Below are positions 31,955-41,378 of a stretch of DNA of 64,000 bases, in pieces (the stretch's first letter is position 1; each line of letters begins with the position of its first letter). A model generated the notes under the pieces. It was not told the DNA's origin. It made no database searches and saw only the letters and a list, made by a program, of their open reading frames with translations. This DNA comes from Burkholderia humptydooensis (GTDB taxonomy: Bacteria; Pseudomonadota; Gammaproteobacteria; Burkholderiales; Burkholderiaceae): the NCBI RefSeq assembly GCF_001513745.1, contig NZ_CP013382.1, positions 682,001 to 746,000 of the forward strand, read 5' to 3'. The translations under genes were made by a program, and so were the position numbers.

Positions 31955-34135
31955 TTGCGACGTTTGATGCGAATGGGAGTGGCGGTGTGCGCGGCGGCGA
32001 CGCTCGCGGGCGCCGCGCGAGCGGAGAACGTGCTGCCCGCGACGACGTCGTGGATCGGCAATACCTATGGCTACGGCGACGGCACGTGGACGCAGATCGA
32101 CATTCGCGCGATCGCGGTCACGCCCGACGGCAAGGTGTATACGAACGCGCCGTGGGACGAGAGCGGCGCGGAGGCGAGCGTCTATCAGGACGGCAAGATG
32201 CTCGGCTTCGCGGGCGGCACGCACGGCTGGGGCAACGCGGGCGGCAGCGCGATCGCGGTGAACAGCCGTTATGCGTACGTCGCGATCGCGGTCGGCAACG
32301 AGAAGGGCCGGCTCGTCGCGCCGGGCATCTGGCCGGACAAGGGCCGGCAGTGGTACGGCATCTCGCGCCGCGAGATCGGCGATGTGAAAGAGGCCGCGCC
32401 GTTTCGCAGCGCGAAGGCGGGCGACGCGCGCGCGAAGCTCGCGGCGAGCTTCCTGATGGTCAACGACGTGCCGACCGACACGCACGCGGAAGTCGCCGGG
32501 CTCGCCGCGAACGACAACGCACTGTACGCGACCGATCCGCTGCACGACACCGTCAACGTGTACGACGCGCAGACGATGCAGAAGAAAGGCGCGTGGAGCG
32601 CGCGCGAGCCGGGCCGGATCGCGCTCGCGGCCGACGGCACGCTGTGGTTGTTGACCGACACGCGCAACGGGCCGGCGAAGCTCGCGCACGTGCGGCCCGA
32701 CGGCCGCGCGATCGACGACGCGCCCGAGCTGCCGTCGGGCGTCGACGCCGTCGACGTCGCGACCGACGCGAAGGGCCGCGTGCTCGTCGCCGACAATGGC
32801 GCGCGCCAGCAGATCCTGATCTTCTCGAAATCGGCCGAAGGCGGCTACGCGATGAGCGGCGCGCTCGGCGAGCGCGGCGGCATCTTCTCGGGCTACGCGG
32901 GCCGGCCGGGGCCGCAGCGCTTCAACGGGCTGACGGGCGTCGGCGTCGATCGCGCGGGCAATGTGTATGTGGCGACGAACGGCATCGGCCCGCGTCACGG
33001 CACGATCGGCGCGGGGCTCGGCAGCACGCTCGAGAGCTATGCGCCCGACGGCCGGCTGCGCTGGCAGGTGCAGGGCCTGTTGTTCGTCGACGGCGCGTGG
33101 ATCGATCCGGGCCGGCCGAACAGCGTCTACACCGGCAACAAGCGCTTCGAGCTCGATCTGTCGAAGCCCGTGGGCAAGGAATGGAAATATGCGGGATTCC
33201 TGTCGAATCGCTTCAAGTATCCGGACGATCCGGTGTTCAACACCGATCAATGGCCGGGAATGCCGTTCGCGCGCAAGGTCGCGGGCCGCACGTTCCTGTA
33301 CCTGACCGACATGTACGCCGATCATCTGAAGATCTATCGCTTCGATCCGAAGCGCGACGGCGAGACGGCGATTCCGTCGGGGCTGCTCGCGGGGCGCGCG
33401 CGGCCCGTCGACAAGGTGCCGAACCGGCCTCCGGGCGGCGACTGGATCTGGCGCGACGCGAACGGAAACGGCCGCTTCGACGAAGGCGAATTCGAGCTGA
33501 ACACGACCGGCAAGGGCATGGCGGGCGGCTGGGGCTGGTGGGTCGACACGAACGGCGACATCTGGCGCACGAGCGACACGCGCGGCATCCGGCGCTTTCG
33601 CTTCGGCGGGCTCGACAAGGCCGGCAACCCGATCTACTCGTACGACAAGCTGACGACGTACCCGACGCCCGCGCCGTTCACCGAGCTGCGCCGCGCGCTG
33701 TACGACGCGTCCGCGGACACGCTGTACGTGACGGGCTACACGGCCGACGCGGCGCGCGTCGGCGGCCTGTCGAAGGAGGTGGGGCGCGTGCTCGTGCGTT
33801 TCGACAAGTGGTCGAGCGGCTCCCCCGTCGTGCGCTATCAGGTTTCGCTGCCGTGGCAGCTCGACGCGAAGCCGATCTTCACGCTGATCGGGCTGACGCT
33901 CGAGGGGCGCTATCTGTTCGGCGTCGAGCCGGTCGGCACGGTGCACGTGTACGACAAGGACAACGGCCGCGAGCTCGGCGTGATCAAGCCGGGGCCGGAG
34001 GTCGGGCGCGCGTCCGGCTGGGTCGACGTGCCGTTCGGGATCAGCGCGTACCGGCGCGAGAACGGCGAGTACCTGATCTTCGTCGAGGAGGACGCGCGCG
34101 GCAAGGTGATGATGTATCGATGGAGGCCGCAATGA
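31955..34135 (+). CDS. Exported NHL/beta-propeller-like protein of the polysaccharide locus
   Basis: About 726 residues if it starts at TTG 31955, which has AAGGGAG just upstream; ATG 31967 is the alternative. A signal peptide (MGVAVCAAATLAGAARA) is followed by repeated blade-like strands with 'DxxGxVYV/LW' turns: AVTPDGKVYTNAP, AADGTLWLLTD, ATDAKGRVLVADNG, VDRAGNVYVATNG, VDTNGDIWRTSD. A calcium-site-like DANGNGRFDEGEF lies near residue 510. I do not recognise a specific family. Position before the flippase suggests periplasmic binding or processing of the glycan. Confidence 0.7.
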   Translation: MRRLMRMGVAVCAAATLAGAARAENVLPATTSWIGNTYGYGDGTWTQIDIRAIAVTPDGKVYTNAPWDESGAEASVYQDGKMLGFAGGTHGWGNAGGSAIAVNSRYAYVAIAVGNEKGRLVAPGIWPDKGRQWYGISRREIGDVKEAAPFRSAKAGDARAKLAASFLMVNDVPTDTHAEVAGLAANDNALYATDPLHDTVNVYDAQTMQKKGAWSAREPGRIALAADGTLWLLTDTRNGPAKLAHVRPDGRAIDDAPELPSGVDAVDVATDAKGRVLVADNGARQQILIFSKSAEGGYAMSGALGERGGIFSGYAGRPGPQRFNGLTGVGVDRAGNVYVATNGIGPRHGTIGAGLGSTLESYAPDGRLRWQVQGLLFVDGAWIDPGRPNSVYTGNKRFELDLSKPVGKEWKYAGFLSNRFKYPDDPVFNTDQWPGMPFARKVAGRTFLYLTDMYADHLKIYRFDPKRDGETAIPSGLLAGRARPVDKVPNRPPGGDWIWRDANGNGRFDEGEFELNTTGKGMAGGWGWWVDTNGDIWRTSDTRGIRRFRFGGLDKAGNPIYSYDKLTTYPTPAPFTELRRALYDASADTLYVTGYTADAARVGGLSKEVGRVLVRFDKWSSGSPVVRYQVSLPWQLDAKPIFTLIGLTLEGRYLFGVEPVGTVHVYDKDNGRELGVIKPGPEVGRASGWVDVPFGISAYRRENGEYLIFVEEDARGKVMMYRWRPQ

Positions 34136-34183
34136 CCGGCGCGGGAGCGACGGCGGGCGCGAACGGAGCGGGGCGGCGCGACC

Positions 34184-35650
34184 ATGGATAAAGGCATGCT
34201 GAAGAACGTCGCGATCAATTTCTTCGGATTGATCCTGCCGACCTTCGTGTCGCTCGTGACGGTGCCCGCGTACATCAAGGCGCTCGGCGTCGAGCGTTAC
34301 GGCGTCGTGAGCCTCGTGTGGACGCTGATCGGCTATTTCGGGATTCTCGATCTCGGGATGAGCATGGCCGCGCAGAACCACATCTCGAAGGCGCTCGCGG
34401 GCGGCGACGCGAAAGAGAGCGCGCGCGTGTTCTGGAGCGCGTTCTGGCTGAACCTGGCCACGGGCGTCGCGGGCGGCCTGCTGATCTACTTCGGCGCGTT
34501 CATGTACACGGCGTACTTCACGAAGGTGTCGGCCGAGCTGCAGCACGAGGTGTATCTCGCGCTGCCGTGGCTCGCGCTCGCGATTCCGCTCGCGAACGTG
34601 TCATGGGTGTTCGCGGGCGCGATCAACGGCGCCGAGCGTTTCGGCGTGTTCAACACGAACCAGACGATCGGCACGTTCCTGTTCCAGTTGATGCCGCTCT
34701 TCGCCGCGTGGCTCGTCGCGCCGACGCTGCAGGTCGTGCTCGCGGCCGCGGTGGGCGCGCGCCTCATCGCGGCGGTGATGCTCGGCGCGGCCAGCATGAA
34801 GGTGCTCGGCATCCGCAGGATCGAGCCGCCGCAGCTCGGCACCGCGAAGGGGCTCTTCAACTTCGGCGGCTGGATGCTGATCGCGAGCATGACGGGCATG
34901 ATCGCCGACACGCTCGACCGCGTGATGCTCGGCGCCGGGCTCGGCGCGAAGTACGTCACGTATTACACGGTGCCGCAGAACCTCGTCACGCGCCTGAACA
35001 TGCTGCCGAACGCGCTCGTGCGCACGCTGTTCCCGCGGCTGTCGGCCGTCGGCCGCGATCACGCGGACACGCTCGTCAAGCAGTCGCTCGAATTCCTGAA
35101 CGGCGTGTTCACGCCGATCGCGATCGCCGCGGTCTTCGCGCTCGGGCCGTTTCTCACGCTGTGGGTCGGCCGGGATCTCGCGGAGCTGTCGGCGCCCGTC
35201 GGGCGCGTGCTCGTGATCAGCGTGTGGCTCGTCGGCCAGGCGAGCGTCACGCGCATCCTGATCCAGTCGCAGGTGAACCCCGCGCGCGCGGCGGCCGCGG
35301 GCCTCGTGCAGATGCCGTTCTTCGTCGGCGCGCTGTGGGTCGGCATCCACCATTTCGGGCTGATCGGCGCGGCGGTGGTCGTCGCGGCGCGCGCGCTCGT
35401 CGATTACGGCGTGCTGCTGTATCTGTCCGCGATCCGGATGCGCGCGATCGCGCTCGACATGTTCGCACACCTCGCGTTCCTGCTCGCGAGCCTGTACGTC
35501 GCGCATGCGCTGCCGGGCCTCGCCGCCGCGATCGCCGCGTGCGCGGCCGCGGTCGCGCTGAATGTCGGCTGGTCGATCACGATGACGCCCGGCATGCGCG
35601 CGCTCGCGCGCAGCGTGCTCGTGCGTCTGAACCCGAGGAAGAGCGTATGA
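34184..35650 (+). CDS. Wzx-type polysaccharide/lipid-linked sugar flippase
   Basis: 488 residues with about 12-14 hydrophobic helices. The N terminus (LKNVAINFFGLILPTFVSLVTVPAYIKALGVERYGVVSLVWTLIGYFGILDLGM) is typical of the polysaccharide-synthesis MATE-like flippase family. It would move lipid-linked glycan across the inner membrane. The last codons overlap the glycosyltransferase start by four bases (ATGA), so the two proteins are translationally coupled and act in one pathway. Confidence 0.88.
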   Translation: MDKGMLKNVAINFFGLILPTFVSLVTVPAYIKALGVERYGVVSLVWTLIGYFGILDLGMSMAAQNHISKALAGGDAKESARVFWSAFWLNLATGVAGGLLIYFGAFMYTAYFTKVSAELQHEVYLALPWLALAIPLANVSWVFAGAINGAERFGVFNTNQTIGTFLFQLMPLFAAWLVAPTLQVVLAAAVGARLIAAVMLGAASMKVLGIRRIEPPQLGTAKGLFNFGGWMLIASMTGMIADTLDRVMLGAGLGAKYVTYYTVPQNLVTRLNMLPNALVRTLFPRLSAVGRDHADTLVKQSLEFLNGVFTPIAIAAVFALGPFLTLWVGRDLAELSAPVGRVLVISVWLVGQASVTRILIQSQVNPARAAAAGLVQMPFFVGALWVGIHHFGLIGAAVVVAARALVDYGVLLYLSAIRMRAIALDMFAHLAFLLASLYVAHALPGLAAAIAACAAAVALNVGWSITMTPGMRALARSVLVRLNPRKSV

Positions 35651-38109
35651 ATCGCGATCTTGCAGAACATCCGTTGCAGCGCGCCGCGACGTTTCAGGAC
35701 GTCGAGCGCGCCGCGCGCGACGCGCGCATCGCCGATGCGCCGCCCCCCGCGCATCGCGCGCGCGATGCGGCGCGGCCGCTGCGCGTCGCGGTCGTCCACG
35801 ACTGGCTCGTCACCTACGCGGGCGCCGAGCGCGTGCTCGAGCAGATCGTCGCGTGCTTTCCGGACGCGGACCTGTTCGGTCTCGTCGATTTCCTCGACGA
35901 CCGCACGTTCCTGCGCGGCAAGCCGGTCACGACGTCGTTCATCCAGAAGCTGCCGTACGCGCGCACGAAGTACCGCAGCTACCTGCCGCTGATGCCGCTC
36001 GCGATCGAGCAGCTCGACGTATCCGCGTACGATCTCGTGATCTCGAGCAGCCACGCGGTCGCGAAGGGCATCCTGACCGGGCCGGACCAGGTGCACGTGA
36101 GCTACGTGCATTCGCCGATCCGCTACGCGTGGGATCTCCAGCATCAGTACCTCGAACAATCGCAGCTCACGCGCGGCGTCAAATCGGCGCTCGCGCGGCT
36201 GATCCTGCATTACATCCGCAACTGGGACGTGCGCACGTCGAATTCGGTCGACCGTTTCGTCGCGAACTCGGCGTTCATCGCGCGGCGCATCCACAAGGTC
36301 TATCAGCGCGACGCGGCGATCGTGTTTCCGCCCGTCGACGTCGACGCGTTCACGCTGTCGATGAAGAAGGAAGACTTCTATCTGACCGCGTCGCGGATGG
36401 TGCCGTACAAGAAGATCGACCTGATCGTCGACGCGTTCGCGCAGATGCCGGAGCGCCGGCTCGTCGTGATCGGCGACGGGCCGGACATGCGCAAGATCCG
36501 CGCGAAGGCCGCGCCGAACGTCGAGATCATGGGCTATCAGCCGTTTTCGGTGTTGCAGGACCGGATGCGCCGCGCGAAGGCGTTCGTGTTCGCGGCCGAG
36601 GAGGATTTCGGGATCTCGGTCGTCGAGGCGCAGGCATGCGGCACGCCCGTGATCGCGTTCGGCAAGGGCGGCGCGCTCGAGACGGTGCGCGACGCGGCGT
36701 CGCACGAGCGGCCGACCGGCGTGTTCTTCGACGAGCAGAGCGCGCGGGCGATCGTCGCCGCGGTCGACGATTTCGAGCGCGCGCCGGCGCGCTTCAAGCC
36801 GGAGGATTGCCGCGCGAACGCCGAGCGGTTCTCCGCTGCGCATTTCCGGCGGCGCTTCGTCGCGCAGATCGACGCGCTGCTGCCGAACGCGCAGGCGCGC
36901 GCGAAGCTGGCGGGCGCGGCGCAGCCGGCCGGCCGCGCGTCGCTCGCGGCGCGCGGCCTGAAGGCGCTCGTGCTCGATCAGAGCGGCGTGCTGGGCGGCG
37001 CCGAGCTGTCGCTGCTCGAGATCATGAAGCACCTGCGCGATTCGGCCGACGTCGTGCTGTTCGACGACGGGCCGTTTCGCGCGGCGCTCGACGAAGCGGG
37101 CGCGCGGGTCGACGTCGTCGGCCAGCGCGCGCTCGCGGGCGTGCACAAGCAGGGCGGCGTGTCGCTGCGCGCGGCGGGCAGCCTGCTCGCGCTCGTGCGC
37201 GAAGTCGCGCGTCGCGCGCGCGACGCCGACGTGATCTACGCGAACACGCAGCGCGCGATGGTGGTGGGCGCGCTCGCCGGGCGGCTCGCGCGCAAGCCGG
37301 TGGTCTGGCATCTGCGCGACATCGTGAGCGAAGCGCACTTCGGCCCGAAGCAGCGGCTCGCGATCAAGCAATGCGCGCGGCTCGGCGTGACGCGCGTGAT
37401 CGCGAACTCGGACGCGTCCGCGCGGGCGTTTCTCGAATTGACGGGCTTCGAGCGGCGCGCGGTGCAGGTCGTCTTCAACGGCATTTCGGCCGAGCCCTTC
37501 GTCGCGCTGGAACCGGTCCGCCAGGCCGCGCTGCGCGTGCGCTTCGGGCTGCCCGCCGATGCGTGGATCGTCGGCTCGTTCAGCCGGCTTGCGCACTGGA
37601 AAGGGCAGCACGTGCTGCTCGAGGCGGCGCGGCTCTATCCGGACATGCACGTCGCGCTCGTCGGCGCGCCGCTCTTCGGCGAGGACGAGTACGCGGCCGA
37701 ACTGCGCGGCTTCGTCGCACTGCACGGGCTTGGCGAGCGCGTGCATTTCCTCGGCTTTCAGCGCGACGTCGCCGCTTGCATGAAGGCGGTCGATGTCGTC
37801 GCGCACACGTCGATCACGCCGGAGCCGTTCGGCCGCGTGATCGTCGAAGGGATGCTCGCGAAGCGGCCCGTCGTCGCGGCGCGGGCGGGCGGCGTCGTCG
37901 AGATCATCGACGACGACGTGAACGGCCTGCTCCGCGAGCCCGGCGACGCGCATGCGCTCGCCGACGCGCTCGCCGCGCTGCGCACCGACGCGGTGCTCTG
38001 CGAGCGGCTCGTCGCGAACGGCTACGACACCGCGGTGAACCGGTTCGGCACGCAGACCTACGTCGAGCAGGTCGAGCGGATTCTCGTCGAGACTGCGCGG
38101 CGGCGGTGA
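35647..38109 (+). CDS. Tandem fusion of two GT4 glycosyltransferases
   Basis: 820 residues holding two complete GT-B enzymes. Domain 1 (about 45-420) resembles the WbaZ mannosyltransferase group: VVHDWLVTYAGAERVLEQI, HVSYVHSPIRYAWD, SRMVPYKKIDLIVDAF, AEEDFGISVVEAQACGTPV. Domain 2 (about 438-815) starts VLDQSGVLGGAELSLLEI and contains FSRLAHWKGQHVLLEAA and TPEPFGRVIVEGMLAKRPVVAA. Each has its own E-x7-E type donor site. The genes are normally separate; the join is a short Ala/Arg-rich linker. GDP-sugars from Gmd/Rmd are the likely donors. Confidence 0.9.
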   Translation: MNRDLAEHPLQRAATFQDVERAARDARIADAPPPAHRARDAARPLRVAVVHDWLVTYAGAERVLEQIVACFPDADLFGLVDFLDDRTFLRGKPVTTSFIQKLPYARTKYRSYLPLMPLAIEQLDVSAYDLVISSSHAVAKGILTGPDQVHVSYVHSPIRYAWDLQHQYLEQSQLTRGVKSALARLILHYIRNWDVRTSNSVDRFVANSAFIARRIHKVYQRDAAIVFPPVDVDAFTLSMKKEDFYLTASRMVPYKKIDLIVDAFAQMPERRLVVIGDGPDMRKIRAKAAPNVEIMGYQPFSVLQDRMRRAKAFVFAAEEDFGISVVEAQACGTPVIAFGKGGALETVRDAASHERPTGVFFDEQSARAIVAAVDDFERAPARFKPEDCRANAERFSAAHFRRRFVAQIDALLPNAQARAKLAGAAQPAGRASLAARGLKALVLDQSGVLGGAELSLLEIMKHLRDSADVVLFDDGPFRAALDEAGARVDVVGQRALAGVHKQGGVSLRAAGSLLALVREVARRARDADVIYANTQRAMVVGALAGRLARKPVVWHLRDIVSEAHFGPKQRLAIKQCARLGVTRVIANSDASARAFLELTGFERRAVQVVFNGISAEPFVALEPVRQAALRVRFGLPADAWIVGSFSRLAHWKGQHVLLEAARLYPDMHVALVGAPLFGEDEYAAELRGFVALHGLGERVHFLGFQRDVAACMKAVDVVAHTSITPEPFGRVIVEGMLAKRPVVAARAGGVVEIIDDDVNGLLREPGDAHALADALAALRTDAVLCERLVANGYDTAVNRFGTQTYVEQVERILVETARRR

Positions 38110-38534
38110 AACCGGTTTTGTCGTGAGCGCGGGCGCGGCGAGCGGCTGCGGGAATGACTTCGCGGCCGGCGATATCGGCGACCGGATGCCCTGATTGTTG
38201 CGTGCTCGTTCACGTTGCTGAACGCCGCGCCCGATGCACACATGCGGCCGTTCATTTCCGGTTGTTTCGTCGACGTCCGGACAAGACGCGCTGTCGGCCG
38301 ATATCCGAATCCACGTGAGATCCGCAGCGGGTTGCGCGCTTGCGGCAACACCACGTTAAGCCGTTCGTCGCGACGCCGCCGTGCCAATGCGCGATCTGAC
38401 GGAGGATGAAGCGAGCGTCGGCTGCATGGATTCGTGCCGTGGCGGGCGATCCGGCTCGATTGGCTGTCCTGCCGGTTTCAAGAGGGCGACTGCACGCAGC
38501 CGGCTCGCGTGCCGTGAGCCGCGCGCATCGCCCG
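38110..38534. other. Convergent intergenic region, nothing recognised
   Basis: A 425-base stretch between the fused glycosyltransferase and the convergent acyltransferase. I see no ORF with a credible start, no T-tract terminator and no clear repeat. It is somewhat less GC-rich than the coding flanks and may be decayed sequence. Confidence 0.4.
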
Positions 38535-39707
38535 TCAGACGGGCATCTGCCGCTGCGCGGCCGCCGCGACGGCCCGCTTCGGCTTGAGGCTCGCCGACCA
38601 GCGCATCGCCGGCAGCTCGAACATCCGGTAGAACAGGTACGCGACGGGGACGACGGCCGCGATGAACGCGAACGACGGCCAGATCGACAACTGCAGCTCC
38701 GAGCGGTACAGCACCGACGCCAGGCACACGAAGAACGGCAGGTGGATCAGGTACAGCGAATAGCTGAAGTCGCCGAACCACGACAGCACCCGCATCGGCA
38801 CGGACGCGGACACGGGCCGCGCGAGCGCCGCGTACAGATAGCATGCGAAGCCGGCTGCCCATAGCTGAAACGCGCCATACTGCCCGAAATGGAACGCGAC
38901 GCAGCCGAGCGCGACGCCGGCCGCCGCGGCCGCGTACCAGAGCCGCGACGGCGCCGGCGCAGCGTGCGCGTCGCGTTGCGCGCGGACGTCGGCGATCCAC
39001 GCGCCGACCGTCCAAGACAGCCAGTACGACGTGAAGAATTGCAGATCGTGCCGTTCGAGCAGCCAGGCCGACACGACGTTGACGAGCGCGATCGCGACGA
39101 CGACGGGCAGCATCCCGAAGCGGCGTCGCGCCGCGAAGAGGAGCGGATAGATCGCGTAGAACTGCACTTCGAGCGACAGCGTCCACAGCGCGCCGTTCGA
39201 GCCGTACGTGTAGCCCGCGACGCCCTGCAGCGACAGCAGGTTGACGACGAACGACGTGAGCCCGATGTCGCGGATCTTGTGGCTGACGGGCTCGAACTGC
39301 AGGCTGATCGAATCGAACACGAGCGTCGCGACGAGCGCGGCGAGCAGCACCGGGTAGATGCGCGCGAAGCGGCGCGCCCAGAAGTTCGGCGCGTTGAGCC
39401 GGTATGACGGATCGGCGGCGAGCTTGAGCGCCGCGTTGCGATGGATGCAATAGCCGCTGATCACGAAGAAGATCGGCACGCCGGCCGAGCCCCATGCGAA
39501 CGGAAACGTCAGGTAGCCGGCGATCGCGCTCGGGTCGAGCGAATGGCCATACGTCCGATGGAAGTGCTGCATTCCCACCCACGCGACCTGCCGGCAGTGG
39601 AAGTACGCGACAAGCAGCGCGGCGAAGCCGCGCAGCGCGTCGATCAGGTGTTCCTTGTGGTCGGTGGCGCTCGGCCGCGCACCCGACGCCATGCTCGAAG
39701 CATTCAT
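38535..39707 (-). CDS. Acyltransferase family 3 membrane protein
   Basis: 390 residues. LIDALRGFAALLVAYFHCRQVAW and the motif NFWARRFARIYPVLLAALV identify the family, with about ten membrane segments; WTLSLEVQFYAIYPLLF is the mid-protein signature. The start with MNASSM at 39705-39707 has GGAACC upstream. Likely O-acetylates a surface glycan; partner unknown. It is the second of three such genes within 12 kb. Confidence 0.87.
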   Translation of the reverse strand: MNASSMASGARPSATDHKEHLIDALRGFAALLVAYFHCRQVAWVGMQHFHRTYGHSLDPSAIAGYLTFPFAWGSAGVPIFFVISGYCIHRNAALKLAADPSYRLNAPNFWARRFARIYPVLLAALVATLVFDSISLQFEPVSHKIRDIGLTSFVVNLLSLQGVAGYTYGSNGALWTLSLEVQFYAIYPLLFAARRRFGMLPVVVAIALVNVVSAWLLERHDLQFFTSYWLSWTVGAWIADVRAQRDAHAAPAPSRLWYAAAAAGVALGCVAFHFGQYGAFQLWAAGFACYLYAALARPVSASVPMRVLSWFGDFSYSLYLIHLPFFVCLASVLYRSELQLSIWPSFAFIAAVVPVAYLFYRMFELPAMRWSASLKPKRAVAAAAQRQMPV

Positions 39708-39925
39708 GCGATCCGGTTCCTTGCAATGAGAAAGGCGCAAAAGACGCCATTCGATCGTAATCCGCAAGAAATCCGGACGGGAGAATAAAAAAATCGCCTA
39801 TTGAATAGATGTAATTAAACGTATCCGTTCGTAACGGTTCTCGCGTTGCGGCATGGCGGCAAATTATTTATCGATTTTTTTCTGATAGCTTGAGATCCCA
39901 TGTCGATTGAAGGAAGGAGTGCGCG

Positions 39926-40069
39926 ATGGACATGCATTGGATTGCAAGCGGCGCCGTATTGCTCGTGATGGCCGTTCTGTCGGCCTATCGGGACGCATTG
40001 AAGAACGAGCCGATCAACCGTTTCGGCTTCGGTCGCGGCGGCGCGCCGTATTCGGAGGAATTCGAATAA
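39926..40069 (+). CDS. Small single-membrane-segment protein (47 residues)
   Basis: ATG 39926 to TAA 40067-40069, with a strong AAGGAAGGAG ribosome site 6-16 bases upstream. The protein has one hydrophobic helix (ASGAVLLVMAVLSAY), then a basic/Gly-rich tail with RFGFGRGGAPYSEEFE. I do not recognise a family. The region upstream (39760-39910) is AT-rich and promoter-like. It stands alone between an acyltransferase and galU. The ribosome site and amphipathic layout make it a credible gene despite its size. Confidence 0.6.
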   Translation: MDMHWIASGAVLLVMAVLSAYRDALKNEPINRFGFGRGGAPYSEEFE

Positions 40070-40344
40070 TTGAACGCGCCGGATCGAATCGGTAAATTGT
40101 CGCGAAGCACCCGGCGGGTCGGCAAGATCGACCGACTTCGCGGCGATTATCCGAATATGCTTATATCCGGACAACTCTTTCATATTAATGAGAGCAGCGC
40201 CGGAGCGAGCGGATCTTTATTCAGATTGATGGGTTGCCGGCGCGTCGAATGCCGAGGCGCACCGTCCGTCGAGCGCAGCCGCGCCCGGCGTGCGCCCCCG
40301 ACATTTGACGTCCGGCCAATCGTCAACACTTTCGGGATGCGATC

Positions 40345-41232
40345 ATGTTGAAAGTCACCAAAGCCGTGTTCCCCGTTGCCGGTCTCGGCACACGGTTTTT
40401 GCCCGCCACCAAGGCGAGTCCGAAGGAAATGCTGCCCGTCGTCGACAAGCCGCTGATCCAGTATGCGGTCGAAGAGGCGATCAATGCGGGCATCACCGAG
40501 ATGATCTTCGTGACGGGCCGCAGCAAGCGCGCGATCGAAGATCACTTCGACAAATCGTTCGAGATCGAATCCGAGCTCGAGGCGCGCGGCAAGGAAAAGC
40601 TGCTCGAGCTCGTGCGCGGCATCAAGCCGAGCCACGTCGACTGCTTCTACGTGCGCCAGCCGGCCGCGCTCGGCCTGGGCCACGCGGTGCTCTGCGCGGA
40701 GAAGCTCGTGCACGGCGAGCCGTTCGCGGTGATCCTCGCCGACGATCTGCTGCACGGCGACCAGCCGGTGCTCAAGCAGCTCGTCGACGTCTTCAACCAC
40801 TATCACAGCTCGGTGATCGGCGTCGAGACGATCGAGCGCGAGGACAGTCGCTCGTACGGCGTCGTCGAGGGCCGCGAGTGGGAAGAGGACATCATCAAGC
40901 TGTCGGGCATCATCGAGAAGCCGGCGCCCGAGCATGCGCCGTCGAATCTCGGCGTCGTCGGGCGCTACGTGCTGATGCCGAGCATCTTCGAGCATCTGCG
41001 CAAGATCAAGCCGGGCGCGGGCGGCGAGCTGCAACTGACGGACGCGGTGCAGTCGCTGCTGACCGAGGAGCAGGTGCTCGCGTACCGCTACTACGGCACC
41101 CGCTTCGACTGCGGCAGCAAGCTCGGCTATCTGAAGGCGACGGTCGAGCTCGCGCTCCAGCATCCGGAAGTGGGCCGCGAATTCGAGGCGTACCTGCGCA
41201 ACTGCCTGCCGGTGCTCGCCGCGGTCGCTTAG
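40345..41232 (+). CDS. galU: UTP-glucose-1-phosphate uridylyltransferase
   Basis: 295 residues. [40 protein letters not shown] is the nucleotide-binding signature, with [21 protein letters not shown] and [10 protein letters not shown] further on. It makes UDP-glucose for LPS, capsule and trehalose synthesis. It begins after a 275-base spacer and ends at an intrinsic terminator. Confidence 0.97.
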   Translation: MLKVTKAVFPVAGLGTRFLPATKASPKEMLPVVDKPLIQYAVEEAINAGITEMIFVTGRSKRAIEDHFDKSFEIESELEARGKEKLLELVRGIKPSHVDCFYVRQPAALGLGHAVLCAEKLVHGEPFAVILADDLLHGDQPVLKQLVDVFNHYHSSVIGVETIEREDSRSYGVVEGREWEEDIIKLSGIIEKPAPEHAPSNLGVVGRYVLMPSIFEHLRKIKPGAGGELQLTDAVQSLLTEEQVLAYRYYGTRFDCGSKLGYLKATVELALQHPEVGREFEAYLRNCLPVLAAVA

Positions 41233-41278
41233 CATCCCTGTCTTTTGACGTCCAAGGTGTGTGGTGGTTGTTCCGTTG

Positions 41279-41310
41279 GCCCCGGTTCTCGCGAGCCGGG
41301 GCATTTTTGT
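41279..41310 (+). terminator. Rho-independent terminator after galU
   Basis: GCCCCGG (41279-41285) pairs with CCGGGGC (41296-41302), with additional CTCGCGAG pairing inside, followed by ATTTTTGT. Confidence 0.9.
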
Positions 41311-41378
41311 ATCCGGACGGAGCGGAGCGAGGCGGGAAGGCGCTCGCCGCGGCACGCGCCCATGCTCCGGCGCGCCGG

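Noticed and set aside
31847..34546. 899-codon minus-strand ORF over the beta-propeller gene
   Set aside because: Arg/His-rich shadow composition; the plus strand has a signal peptide, repeats and a ribosome site.
40070..40351. 93-codon ORF just before galU
   Set aside because: TTG start, no ribosome site, Arg-rich and overlapping the galU start; no conserved features.
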